NCBI GenBank assembly: GCA_034437315.1
Contig: DAOTUC010000120.1
Coordinates: 1-15,377, forward strand
Source of the DNA: DSAR01 sp034437315
GTDB lineage: Bacteria > Chloroflexota > Anaerolineae > B4-G1
DNA: 15,377 nucleotides
Direction of reading: 5' to 3'
Part shown: positions 7,475 to 14,353 of the stretch, in pieces
Position numbering within the stretch: position 1 is the stretch's first letter
Layout: each line of letters opens with the position of its first letter
Translations under genes and position numbers: made by a program
The notes under the pieces: generated by a model
What the model saw: only the letters and a program-made list of their open reading frames with translations
What the model was told of the DNA's origin: nothing
Database searches by the model: none

Positions 7475-7526
7475 ACACGAGCGCCCCGAAGAGAAGATAC
7501 GCACAGAGGGTAGCGCAAGTGTAAGC

Positions 7527-7555
7527 TTGCCGAGTGCGATTATCGGTTGTATAAT
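7527..7555 (+). promoter_or_regulatory. Sigma-70-type promoter for tsaE-tsaB-rimI
   Basis: The -35 TTGCCG (7527-7532) and -10 TATAAT (7550-7555) are separated by an ideal 17 bases. Transcription would begin near 7562, giving a leader of about 50 bases before the tsaE ATG at 7613. Confidence 0.75.
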
Positions 7556-7612
7556 CATCCATAAGTCATCGCTTGCCCGTTTTATGAACGTCAATAATCC
7601 CAGGTAGACCGG

Positions 7613-8143
7613 ATGAATCCCATTCTTGACGAACATTCTTTGGAATTTGTGAGCCGAAGTGCGTCCCAAACCCAACGGCTGGGCGCCCGGCTGGGCGCTC
7701 TGTTGCAAGGAGGCGACGTCATCTGCCTGGAGGGCGCGCTGGGGGCAGGCAAGACGTGCCTGGCCCAAGGCATCGGTCGCGGGTGGGGTGTGGAGCAGAC
7801 GCTCATCAGCCCTACCTTTGTCCTAATACGCGAGTACACGCGCCCCCCGTCGAGTGAGGAACAGGATAAAACCCGCCTTTATCACATCGACCTCTATCGC
7901 ATCTCCGGAGTTAAGGAGGCCTGGTCGTTGGGCCTCGACGAGTTCCTGGGCGCGTCCCACGCCATATGCGTGATCGAATGGGCGGAGAGGGCGCGGTCGC
8001 TGATTCCGTCCGACCATCTATGGATTGAATTGGATTTCGTCGGCTATAGCAACCAAACCCAACGCGCGCTTCACATCTCGGCATTGGGAAAGCGCCATCA
8101 GGCTTTGCTACAGGCATTTCGCCAAGCGGCTTTTGGAGCATAA
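7613..8143 (+). CDS. tsaE: tRNA t6A biosynthesis ATPase TsaE
   Basis: TsaE is the ATPase of the bacterial TsaB-TsaD-TsaE complex that installs threonylcarbamoyl-adenosine at position 37 of ANN-decoding tRNAs. The 176-residue protein has the P-loop GALGAGKT at 41-48, the SPTF motif at 66-69, YHIDLYR at 90-96, GLDEFL at 107-112 and the Walker B-like IEW at 121-123. An insert around 76-87 is mildly longer than usual, and the C-terminal extension (from about 150) is not conserved. The ATG at 7613 has only a weak AGG-containing ribosome binding site (7602-7604), but a strong promoter lies upstream. tsaB starts 3 bases after its stop, so the two are translationally linked. TsaD and TsaC are absent from this window. 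Confidence 0.96.
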   Translation: MNPILDEHSLEFVSRSASQTQRLGARLGALLQGGDVICLEGALGAGKTCLAQGIGRGWGVEQTLISPTFVLIREYTRPPSSEEQDKTRLYHIDLYRISGVKEAWSLGLDEFLGASHAICVIEWAERARSLIPSDHLWIELDFVGYSNQTQRALHISALGKRHQALLQAFRQAAFGA

Positions 8144-8146
8144 CGG

Positions 8147-8803
8147 ATGTTGATTGCCATTGATACAGCGACGACCTACGCCAGCCTGGCGCTCCACGAC
8201 GGGTTCCGCGTGCTGGCGGAGTATACATGGACGGCGCCCCGGCGGCACACGGTTGAACTTCCGCCCCGCCTGGCGACGACGATGAACCAATTGAACGTCC
8301 AAACCGAGCGCCTCAGCGGCGTGACAGTGACGCGCGGCCCTGGCTCTTTCACCGGGTTACGGGTGGGGATGTCCATAGCCAAAGGGCTCGCCCTATCCCG
8401 AAATATCCCCATCATTGGCGTGCCCACGCTGGACGTCCTCGTGGAAGCCCTGGGGCAGGACGCACGCCCCTTGTGCGCCGTATTACAAGCCGGGCGCCAG
8501 CGCATCTGCACCGCCATCTACCGCTGGCGGGACGGAGAATGGCGTATGCGTCAGCCGCCCCGCTTGACGACGTGGCAAAAGTTGGCGGAGCAGATCGCCT
8601 CCCCCACGCTGTTCTGCGGCGAAGTTGATCCGGCCGGGGCCGCTGTCCTGAACGACCTGGGCGACGCGGCGATCCTGCTGCCGGCGGCGGCGCGGCTGCG
8701 CCGGGCCGGGCACCTGGCAGAAATCGGATGGCGACGATTGAAGCGCGGCGAGACCGACGACCCGGCCTCCCTGGCGCCGATCTACCTTCAATACCCCGTG
8801 TAA
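8147..8803 (+). CDS. tsaB: tRNA t6A biosynthesis protein TsaB
   Basis: TsaB is the ASKHA-fold partner that dimerises with TsaD in the t6A37 synthesis complex. The 218-residue protein opens with the family's MLIAIDTATTYASLAL and carries the diagnostic RGPGSFTGLRVG at 63-74, followed by AKGLAL and IPIIGVPTLDVL. It ends with the typical LAPIYLQYPV-type motif (Y-L in the last residues). Length is within the family range (about 215-240). TsaB lacks TsaD's metal-binding histidines, as seen here. It sits between tsaE (3-base gap) and rimI (6-base gap), the classic bacterial tsaE-tsaB-rimI order. No Shine-Dalgarno is evident, so it is probably translated by reinitiation after tsaE. Confidence 0.96.
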   Translation: MLIAIDTATTYASLALHDGFRVLAEYTWTAPRRHTVELPPRLATTMNQLNVQTERLSGVTVTRGPGSFTGLRVGMSIAKGLALSRNIPIIGVPTLDVLVEALGQDARPLCAVLQAGRQRICTAIYRWRDGEWRMRQPPRLTTWQKLAEQIASPTLFCGEVDPAGAAVLNDLGDAAILLPAAARLRRAGHLAEIGWRRLKRGETDDPASLAPIYLQYPV

Positions 8804-8809
8804 CCCGTC

Positions 8810-9460
8810 GTGTGTTCAAAGGCGCCCCGGTCCTCACAATACGTCATTCGGCCAATGGAACCCGAAGACGTGCCGATAGTCGCCGCCATCGACCGCGTAT
8901 CGTTTCCCTCCCCCTGGCGAGAGTCGGCCTATATGCACGAACTGCGCCGCAACTCCCGATCCGCCTACTACGTTCTGCTCGAACCCGCCGCCCTGAGGGA
9001 AAGGCGGAACGAAGCAGCTATGGGCCGTAGGCCTTGGTGGGCGCGGTGCTTTAACCGAGTGTTGAGCAGACGAGAAAAGCCAGGCGTGATCGGTTACGTC
9101 GGTTTCCGCCTTGAAAGCGCCTACGAGATGCACATCAGCACCATCGCCGTTCATCCAGATTGGCGAGGCCGGGGGTTAGGAGAGCTTCTGCTGCTGACGG
9201 CTATAGAAAAAACCCTCGAACGGGGTGTGCGAATGATGTCCCTGGAGGTGCGCCCCTCCAATAAAACGGCCCAACGCCTTTACCAAAAGTACGGATTCCA
9301 ATTCAAGAGCGTCCAATATGGCTATTACCGGGACGGCGAAAATGCGTTGCTGATGGAAGCGAACTTGTCCGGGGCGGCCTACCAGGCGCGCATCCATACA
9401 TTGCGCCAGAACCTGATGGCGGCGCTAGGAGGCGAGATCCTGACTGTCTCGACAGGATGA
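8810..9460 (+). CDS. rimI: Ribosomal-protein-S18-alanine N-acetyltransferase RimI (extended form)
   Basis: This GNAT acetyltransferase is predicted to acetylate the N-terminal alanine of ribosomal protein S18. Family marks are VIRPMEPEDVPIVAAIDR near 12-29, the acceptor loop F-P-S-P-W at 32-36, ISTIAVHPDWRGRGLGELLL with acetyl-CoA-binding RGRGLGE at 119-125, LEVRPSN at 145-151, and AQRLYQKYGF near 154-163. The start is a GTG at 8810, needed to include the first beta strand; the next ATG (8855) would remove it. At 216 residues it is longer than the usual 150. The extra length is a basic insert at about 57-92 and a 28-residue C-terminal extension. The gene follows tsaB by 6 bases. The tsaE-tsaB context supports RimI over a generic GNAT, although bacterial RimI specificity can be broader. 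Confidence 0.9.
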   Translation: MCSKAPRSSQYVIRPMEPEDVPIVAAIDRVSFPSPWRESAYMHELRRNSRSAYYVLLEPAALRERRNEAAMGRRPWWARCFNRVLSRREKPGVIGYVGFRLESAYEMHISTIAVHPDWRGRGLGELLLLTAIEKTLERGVRMMSLEVRPSNKTAQRLYQKYGFQFKSVQYGYYRDGENALLMEANLSGAAYQARIHTLRQNLMAALGGEILTVSTG

Positions 9461-9474
9461 ACATCGGGGCTTTG

Positions 9475-9504
9475 TTGGACAAATCAATGGGGATACGCTA
9501 TAAT
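9475..9504 (+). promoter_or_regulatory. Sigma-70-type promoter for the uracil-DNA glycosylase gene
   Basis: The -35 TTGGAC (9475-9480) and -10 TATAAT (9499-9504) are 18 bases apart. Transcription would begin near 9511, about 60 bases before the GTG start. This gives the repair gene its own promoter downstream of rimI. Confidence 0.72.
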
Positions 9505-9560
9505 CAATTCGAGTAGACAATAGCCCCACGAAAGACCCGGTGGACGAATAGATCACACAT

Positions 9561-9566
9561 AGGAGG
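9561..9566 (+). promoter_or_regulatory. Ribosome binding site setting the GTG start at 9573
   Basis: A perfect AGGAGG sits 6 bases before the GTG at 9573. An overlapping GTG at 9571 reads into a stop after four codons, so 9573 is the start. Confidence 0.88.
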
Positions 9567-9572
9567 AATCGT

Positions 9573-10175
9573 GTGCCGAAATTAGATGCGCTGATAGCGG
9601 AAATCGCCGTATGTAAAAAATGTCTCCTGCACGAAGGAAGAACCAAAACCGTGCCCGGCGAGGGGCCCGCCGACGCAGACGTGATGTTCATCGGCGAGGC
9701 CCCCGGCTTTCACGAAGACCAACAGGGCCGGCCTTTTGTGGGGGCGGCCGGTCAGTTTCTGGAAGAATTATTGGCAAGCATCGACCTGAACCGGGAGGAG
9801 GTCTACATCACTAACGTCATCAAATGCCGCCCGCCGGGCAACCGAGATCCACTCCCCGAAGAGATCGCGGCCTGCAAGCCCTACCTGGAACGGCAAATCA
9901 CGGTGATCCAACCCAAAATCATCGTGACCCTGGGGCGATTCTCCATGGCGCGCGCGTTCCCCAAGGCGCGCATCTCCCAGGTCCACGGACAACCCCGCAA
10001 AATTGATGACATCATCTACTATCCTATGTACCATCCGGCCGCGGCCCTGCACCAGCCCAGTCTGCGCCAGACCGTGGTGGACGATATGCGCCGCATTCCA
10101 GACATCATCACACAGATGCAGCATATCGCTGAGTTCGAGCCTGCCCCCGAAGTGGAACAACTGAAGTTATTCTGA
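9573..10175 (+). CDS. Type-4 uracil-DNA glycosylase (4Fe-4S)
   Basis: This enzyme removes uracil from DNA after cytosine deamination, starting base excision repair. The 200-residue protein shows the complete family-4 (UDGa) signature. The four iron-sulfur cluster cysteines are C14 and C17 (CKKC), C85 (VIKCRPPGNRDP) and C101 (AACKPYL). The catalytic/uracil-binding motif GEAPG is at 41-45, GRPFVGAAGQFL at 52-63, and the DNA-minor-groove motif HPAA at 154-157. Length matches the family. Translation starts at GTG behind an excellent AGGAGG, and a promoter lies about 70 bases upstream. The membrane protein gene begins 12 bases after its stop and may share its transcript. Family-4 enzymes are common in thermophiles and many Chloroflexota and Actinobacteria; their presence alone does not prove thermophily. 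Confidence 0.96.
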   Translation: MPKLDALIAEIAVCKKCLLHEGRTKTVPGEGPADADVMFIGEAPGFHEDQQGRPFVGAAGQFLEELLASIDLNREEVYITNVIKCRPPGNRDPLPEEIAACKPYLERQITVIQPKIIVTLGRFSMARAFPKARISQVHGQPRKIDDIIYYPMYHPAAALHQPSLRQTVVDDMRRIPDIITQMQHIAEFEPAPEVEQLKLF

Positions 10176-10187
10176 GGTAGATGTTAA

Positions 10188-10592
10188 GTGATTGAGTTCA
10201 TATCCATCATCGTCCTCACCTTCGCCCTGGCCCTGATTGTGATGGGCGTCATCACGATATGGCTGGAACGCGGGCGAAACCGCTTGACCGGCGTCGCCCT
10301 CATCATCGTCGGCCTCATCGTCGGCGCCGGATACGCCTTCCTGGGCAGCCGGTTCACGCTCATGCTATTTGAACGGCTGATCATTGAAGTCGATCTGCCG
10401 GATCTGATGGCTACAGCGTTCACGTACACGACTGGCGTGTTGATCGGGTCCGCCCTGGCCGTGGGGCTTTTCCTGTGGGCCACCGGTCGCTTTCGACACC
10501 GAACGGAGCAAACGGCGGCCGCCTTCATCATCGTGGGGGTGCTGGTGGCGCTGACGGCGACAGTGCTCGCCATTGCGCTCAGCAGTTCATAA
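10188..10592 (+). CDS. Small four-helix membrane protein of unknown function
   Basis: The 134-residue product is almost entirely hydrophobic, with four predicted transmembrane helices at about 4-25, 35-54, 76-98 and 110-131. Short basic loops follow (ERGRNR at 27-32 and GRFRHRTEQ at 100-108), which by the positive-inside rule places those loops in the cytoplasm. It starts at GTG 10188 with GAGGTAG just upstream and lies 12 bases after the uracil-DNA glycosylase stop, so it is likely co-transcribed. It ends with three consecutive in-frame stop codons (TAA TAG TGA, 10590-10598). No catalytic motif or recognised family can be named. It does not look like a small multidrug transporter, because the glutamate in helix 1 is missing. 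Confidence 0.78.
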   Translation: MIEFISIIVLTFALALIVMGVITIWLERGRNRLTGVALIIVGLIVGAGYAFLGSRFTLMLFERLIIEVDLPDLMATAFTYTTGVLIGSALAVGLFLWATGRFRHRTEQTAAAFIIVGVLVALTATVLAIALSSS

Positions 10593-10617
10593 TAGTGAAA
10601 GGAAAAACCTGCATAAC

Positions 10618-11409
10618 ATGCCAACCAAAACAAACATCTCGATGGTACGTCGGATAGAGACGTGGCGGCGCTCGTTGACCAAGGAACAACGCGCCGAAAT
10701 TGAGGGCCTGCCGTTGCGGCGTGATATGACGACCCTGCTGATTTATTTGCGCGACCACAAAACAGTCGGGACTCAGGGGACCGGCAACTTCAAGCTCAAG
10801 GATGTCCGGGCGATAACGGCCCAATTCGTCAACCCGCCGATACTCGACCACACCGTCGGCGATCACACCTACAAATTGCGCACCGAGACCGACATCTGGC
10901 CACTCTACTTCTTGCACGTATTGGCCGAGATAGGCGGCTTGATTGAGGGCGGCTCATCCCGCATCTGGCGACTCACGCCGAACGGCGAGAAGTTCCTGGA
11001 CGTCATCCCCGAAATCCAATTATGGTTGATGTTGTTGACCTGGTTTAAACAGGTCAACTGGCTGATCGCCTACCCCTTTGAAGGGATGGGGGAATCTCTA
11101 CCCACCGGCTTCCGGCGTGAGACGTTGCAGCGCCTGTGCGCCTTGCCGACCGATAAGCGCATCCCTTTCGAGCCGTTCGCCGACGAGTTGATTGAGGCGA
11201 CCGGCCTCTCGTGGAGCGCGCCGGATTCGCGTTTCGCTCGCATCACGCTGCATGGATCTATCCTCCGCATGGTCATCCACATCCTGGCGAATTTCGGTCT
11301 CCTGGAGCGCGAGTATACGGAAGAAGATACCGGCAGAGGAAAACCCCGCGAGAAATTGACCGCCTTCCTGATCAAATCCTGGGGGCAGGGGCTGTTGAAG
11401 AGCCTCTAG
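10618..11409 (+). CDS. Conserved protein of unknown function with winged-helix-like segments
   Basis: The 263-residue protein is soluble, with no signal or membrane segment. Two parts resemble winged-helix modules: about 34-120 (DMTTLLIYLRDHK, then LYFLHVLAEIGGLIEGGSSRIWRLTPNGEKFLD, a helix-helix-wing pattern) and about 210-255 (LRMVIHILANFGLLEREY followed by a charged wing). Between them lies a tryptophan-rich stretch (about 134-155, including VNWLIAYPFEG). I recall similar proteins annotated only as hypothetical, but the family cannot be named with confidence. The ATG at 10618 is preferred; the same frame extends upstream to 10573, but that part overlaps the membrane protein gene. AAAGGA lies 14 bases upstream, a rather long spacing. 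It may be a DNA-binding regulator, but this is inferred from fold style only. Confidence 0.82.
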   Translation: MPTKTNISMVRRIETWRRSLTKEQRAEIEGLPLRRDMTTLLIYLRDHKTVGTQGTGNFKLKDVRAITAQFVNPPILDHTVGDHTYKLRTETDIWPLYFLHVLAEIGGLIEGGSSRIWRLTPNGEKFLDVIPEIQLWLMLLTWFKQVNWLIAYPFEGMGESLPTGFRRETLQRLCALPTDKRIPFEPFADELIEATGLSWSAPDSRFARITLHGSILRMVIHILANFGLLEREYTEEDTGRGKPREKLTAFLIKSWGQGLLKSL

Positions 11410-11489
11410 CGTGGGCGACAGCCAATCCTCAGCCAAGCGAAAGGGTCTGGACTTCTGCCCGGCGAGTAATTGATTCGCGGGTGTGGCGC

Positions 11490-12500
11490 TCAGGCGGCGC
11501 GGGCCGACAACTGCGCGTCGTAGGTAAAAGCGGTGCGCTCCTCGCTGCGATCGGTCGCTGGCGGCGGTTCGGGAGAGAGGGCGGATACATCGGCGTACAA
11601 TTCGGGCGTCATCTCGATCTCCAACGCGCCCAGCGACCCGGCCAACTGCTCCAGGTTCCGCGCGCCAATGATGGGCGCCGTAATAGCCGGATGGGCGGCG
11701 ACCCAGGCCACCGCCAGGCTGACCGGGTCGTAGCCGCGCTCTCGGGCGAAACGGGTGAAGCGCCCGGCGACCTCGTATATCCAATCGGCCCCGTATCGGG
11801 TCTGGTACATCTTATCCTCGATCAGCCGCCCCCGCTCAGGCCGACGCCGAGGGCCGTACTTACCGGTCAGTAACCCCCCGCCCAACGGGCTGTAGGTGAT
11901 GACGCCCAAATTCTCCGCTTGGGCCATGGGCAAGATCTCCACCTCGGCCTGGCGTTTCACCAGATTGTACATCGGCTGGATGCAGGCGAAAGGCGCCCAC
12001 CCCTCGCGGGCCGAGACGCCCAGTCCCTTGACGACCTGCCACGCGGCGAAGTTGCTGGCCGCCGGATAGCGTATTTTGCCCTGACGCACCAGATCATCCA
12101 GCGCTCGGAGCGTCTCCTCCAACGGCGTGTGATCGTCGAAATGGTGAATGAAATAGACGTCGATATAATCGGTGTTGAGCCGCCGCAGGCTATTCTCGAC
12201 CGCCTGCATAATATGCCGCCGCGACGCGCCCCGGGCATTGACGTCGTCGCTCATCGGGAAATAGCACTTGCTGGTGATGACGACCTCGTCGCGACAATCG
12301 GCGATGAGTCGGCCCAGAATTTCCTCCGCCGCGCCTTTCTGGTAGACGTTGGCGCAATCAAAGCAGTTGACGCCCACCTCTCGGCAACGATGGAACATCG
12401 CCGCCGCCGTCTCCTCATCGGCCGCGCCGCCGAAGGACAACGTCCCAAAACAGAGTTCTGAGATCCAAACGCCGGTCTCCCCCAATAAGTTGTACGCCAT
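11490..12500 (-). CDS. Aldo/keto reductase
   Basis: This NADPH-dependent oxidoreductase has a (beta/alpha)8 barrel and reduces aldehydes or ketones, or works on sugars. The 336-residue protein carries the full AKR catalytic tetrad: D48 and Y53 (DCANVYQKG), K78 (VITSKCYF) and H119 (VYFIHHFDD). The LxYIDxYxxH-type motif is clear (NTDYIDVYFIHHF). NADP-binding elements appear as TYSPLGGGLLTGKYG near 202-216 and APIIGARNLEQLAGSLGAL near 274-292. The subgroup resembles the YghZ/Tas, voltage-gated potassium-channel-beta-like type. A fine GGAGGT (complement of 12506-12511) precedes the ATG, and a promoter lies upstream. It converges on the winged-helix-like gene, with 80 bases between stops that show no clear terminator. 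Its substrate cannot be predicted. Confidence 0.95.
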   Translation of the reverse strand: MAYNLLGETGVWISELCFGTLSFGGAADEETAAAMFHRCREVGVNCFDCANVYQKGAAEEILGRLIADCRDEVVITSKCYFPMSDDVNARGASRRHIMQAVENSLRRLNTDYIDVYFIHHFDDHTPLEETLRALDDLVRQGKIRYPAASNFAAWQVVKGLGVSAREGWAPFACIQPMYNLVKRQAEVEILPMAQAENLGVITYSPLGGGLLTGKYGPRRRPERGRLIEDKMYQTRYGADWIYEVAGRFTRFARERGYDPVSLAVAWVAAHPAITAPIIGARNLEQLAGSLGALEIEMTPELYADVSALSPEPPPATDRSEERTAFTYDAQLSARAA

Positions 12501-12568
12501 GATACACCTCCAAGATCAACATAATTAACAGAACAAGACTGATGAGTGGGCAGAAAGCCACCCGCATC

Positions 12569-12597
12569 ATTATAATTCAATGATGGCGTCAATACAA
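12569..12597 (-). promoter_or_regulatory. Sigma-70-type promoter for the aldo/keto reductase
   Basis: On the minus strand the -35 is TTGTAT (complement of 12592-12597) and the -10 is TATAAT (complement of 12569-12574), 17 bases apart. Transcription would begin near 12562, about 60 bases before the ATG. Confidence 0.65.
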
Positions 12598-12603
12598 ACA
12601 TCC

Positions 12604-12649
12604 ACAACCCGGCGACAGCCGCTCGCTTGGCCCATTCAAAGCGGGTTGT
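12604..12649. repeat. Inverted repeat between divergent promoters
   Basis: ACAACCCG (12604-12611) and CGGGTTGT (12642-12649) are perfect 8-bp inverted copies, 30 bases apart. They lie upstream of both the aldo/keto reductase -35 and the plus-strand promoter at 12682, where a shared operator might sit. No flanking direct repeat was seen, so it does not look like an inserted element. Confidence 0.4.
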
Positions 12650-12681
12650 AACAGACTCCGTTTTGACAACGACTTGATAAC

Positions 12682-12709
12682 TTGGCATCTGTGACAGTCG
12701 AGGTATAAT
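12682..12709 (+). promoter_or_regulatory. Sigma-70-type promoter for the MBL-fold/TPR/small-protein operon
   Basis: The -35 TTGGCA (12682-12687) and -10 TATAAT (12704-12709) are 16 bases apart. Transcription would begin near 12716 and leave a long leader of about 135 bases before the ATG at 12851, with no obvious attenuator in it. Confidence 0.7.
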
Positions 12710-12850
12710 TGCTACGAGTTGGAAATTTAATCATTGAAGCGAAGCGTTCCGAAACTATTCTCGGCCAATTCCGACAACGAGCCGGCGAGAGGTTGGTAAA
12801 CTGTCGAACGACTGGGCGCTCCAATAGAAGAAAGGCTGGAAAAGCGACGT

Positions 12851-13495
12851 ATGAACATCACCTGGTACGGTCAGACCTGTTTTCGATTGAGCGATAGAGG
12901 ATTCGCCAACGTCGTCACCGACCCATTCCCCCCGGAACTTGGGCTGACTTATCCTAAACCACGGGGGGAAATCATCACCGTGAGTTACGACGACGAAGCC
13001 TGCCGGTATACATCGGGCGTGAGAGGGCCCTCTCAATTGATCGATGGGCCAGGCGAGTATGAGATTGGTAGCGTTTTCATCACCGGCGTCGCCACATTTG
13101 CCGATAAGAAACGCGGCGCCGAGCGAGGTTTGAATACCGTGTTCACCTTCACCGTTGACAACCTGACGGTCTGCCATCTGGGACATTTGGGCCATATACC
13201 CAACCAGTCTCAGGTCGAGAACGTTGGCCCGGTGGACGTCCTGCTCGTCCCCGTCGGCGGGGGGGGCAGCCTGGGCCCGGCCCAGGCCGCCGAGGCGATC
13301 AGCCTCTTTGAGCCCGGCATCGTTGTTCCCATGTATTATAAAGTCAAAGGTTTGCAGGTCAAACTGGGCGGGCTGAGCCGCTTCTTGAAAGAGATGGGTT
13401 TAGCAGATATTGAGAGTGAGGAGATGCTCAAAGTATCCAAGAGCAGTCTTTCGGAAGAAACGCAAATCGTCGTTTTAGAACCCAACCTGAATTAG
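12851..13495 (+). CDS. UlaG-like metallo-beta-lactamase-fold protein lacking metal ligands
   Basis: The 214-residue protein follows the UlaG-like (Lactamase_B_3) layout: WYGQTCFRL at 5-13, VTDP at 22-25, a beta strand ending at the metal loop, GPGEYEIG at 66-73, VFITGV, TVCHLGHLGH near 106-115, VDVLLVPVGG at 128-137 and IVVPMYYK at 157-164. In active relatives the first loop reads SHxHxDH and the last carries a metal-binding histidine (PMHY). Here they read SYDDEACRY (45-53) and PMYY (160-163), so several ligands are gone. H109, H112 and H115 remain. It is therefore probably a non-hydrolytic paralogue or has altered chemistry. The frame is intact and expressed from its own promoter. The ATG has only a weak upstream GGA. 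The TPR gene follows 31 bases later. Confidence 0.85.
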   Translation: MNITWYGQTCFRLSDRGFANVVTDPFPPELGLTYPKPRGEIITVSYDDEACRYTSGVRGPSQLIDGPGEYEIGSVFITGVATFADKKRGAERGLNTVFTFTVDNLTVCHLGHLGHIPNQSQVENVGPVDVLLVPVGGGGSLGPAQAAEAISLFEPGIVVPMYYKVKGLQVKLGGLSRFLKEMGLADIESEEMLKVSKSSLSEETQIVVLEPNLN

Positions 13496-13516
13496 CATCG
13501 CCTTTTTCACAAAAAT

Positions 13517-13521
13517 GGAGG
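13517..13521 (+). promoter_or_regulatory. Ribosome binding site that decides the TPR protein start
   Basis: GGAGG lies 5 bases before the ATG at 13527. In-frame ATGs at 13515 and 13524 overlap it or sit too close, so 13527 is preferred. Confidence 0.78.
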
Positions 13522-13526
13522 ATATG

Positions 13527-14333
13527 ATGGATAAATCACACATAATAGCTATTGTGGCTGTGCTCGTCTTGATAACAATCGGTCTGTTTCTCTTTCTGAC
13601 CCAACCCGATGCGCTGGGGACGGATAGCGCAGAGATGGACGCGCTCTTATCCAGCGCTCAGGCTCATATGGATGCGGGGGAGTATACCGGGGCCATCGCC
13701 GATCTAGAAACGATTGTCGGGATGGACCCCAAGAATAGCGAGGCCTACTTCCTATTGGGGCAAGCGTACAATCGGACGAATGCATTGATGAAAGCGGTCG
13801 ATGCATTTAACAGGGTGACATCGTTGGACCCGGATAACGCCGCCGCCCATCACAACCTGGGCGTGACGTATTACCAACTCCAGGACCCCAACGCGGCGCT
13901 CCCCGAGTTCCAGGCTGCGTTGGCCCTCGACCCTGACGACGCCGACACACATTACCAATTGGGCGCCACTTATCTGACCCTGGCGCTCCCGAGAGAACAG
14001 ATGTCGCCGCCCAACGCGGAACTGTTGGACGAGGCGATCGCTGAGTTCGAGGAGGCTTTGGCGTTGCGCGAGGGCATGCCGGAGGCTTTAGTCGGCTTAG
14101 GAAACGTCTATCTACAACAGGGCGATTATGAAGCAGCGATTGATGCGCTCGAACGGGCGCTTGAGAACGCGCCAAAATTGCCAGAGGCTAACTACGCGCT
14201 GGCCAGCGCCTACGCCCAGAGCGGGGATGTGGGGATTGCTTGCGAGACCTACCAGCAATTCTTAGACCTGAATCCTCCCGCCGTTTGGAAATCTCAAGCC
14301 GAGCAGGCGATGATGATTTTGGGTTGTGAGTAG
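13527..14333 (+). CDS. Membrane-anchored TPR-repeat protein
   Basis: The 268-residue protein has a single N-terminal transmembrane helix (about 5-25, IIAIVAVLVLITIGLFLFL), probably an uncleaved anchor, and then about six tetratricopeptide repeats outside the membrane. Repeats start near residues 37, 71, 105, 139, 185 and 219. Typical spacing is visible in GEYTGAIADLETIVGMDPKN, LGQAYNRTNALMKAVDAF and LGNVYLQQGDYEAAIDALER. The fourth repeat is broken by an insert of about 18 residues (151-169, TLALPREQMSPPNAE). Such proteins act as scaffolds for other proteins; the partner is unknown. The start at 13527 is fixed by GGAGG. It lies 31 bases after the MBL-fold gene and 20 bases before the 99-residue gene, suggesting one transcript. 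Confidence 0.9.
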   Translation: MDKSHIIAIVAVLVLITIGLFLFLTQPDALGTDSAEMDALLSSAQAHMDAGEYTGAIADLETIVGMDPKNSEAYFLLGQAYNRTNALMKAVDAFNRVTSLDPDNAAAHHNLGVTYYQLQDPNAALPEFQAALALDPDDADTHYQLGATYLTLALPREQMSPPNAELLDEAIAEFEEALALREGMPEALVGLGNVYLQQGDYEAAIDALERALENAPKLPEANYALASAYAQSGDVGIACETYQQFLDLNPPAVWKSQAEQAMMILGCE

Positions 14334-14353
14334 AGGGGGAATAAGGGAAACAG

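Larger units (their letters stand above)
7199..7612. other. Non-coding gap with divergent promoters and several dyads
   Basis: This 414-base stretch separates the divergent phosphoesterase and tsaE genes. It holds a plausible promoter in each direction, a 10-bp direct repeat (7218-7227 and 7299-7308), a hairpin at 7379-7408 and a palindrome at 7460-7474. The minus-strand reading frames crossing it (for example 7336-7518 and 7391-7768) have no recognisable domain, and the second runs antisense into tsaE. No tRNA cloverleaf or known ncRNA was recognised. Confidence 0.6.
12501..12850. other. Divergent promoter region between aldo/keto reductase and the MBL-fold gene
   Basis: No gene is recognised in these 350 bases. 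They hold the aldo/keto reductase promoter and ribosome binding site at one end, the plus-strand promoter at 12682-12709 and, between them, a widely spaced inverted repeat (12604-12649). The plus-strand frame 12709-12897 is out of frame with the MBL-fold gene and has no domain. Confidence 0.6.

Noticed and set aside
7441..7480. Possible tRNA T-arm (GGTTACAAACC)
   Set aside because: No acceptor, D or anticodon arms can be built around it, and the loop has 3 bases where a T-arm needs 7.
10573..10617. Upstream extension of the winged-helix-like protein
   Set aside because: It overlaps the end of the membrane protein gene; the ATG at 10618 after its stop codons fits better.
11919..12461. 180-residue plus-strand frame
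   Set aside because: Antisense to the aldo/keto reductase, whose full catalytic tetrad is present on the minus strand.
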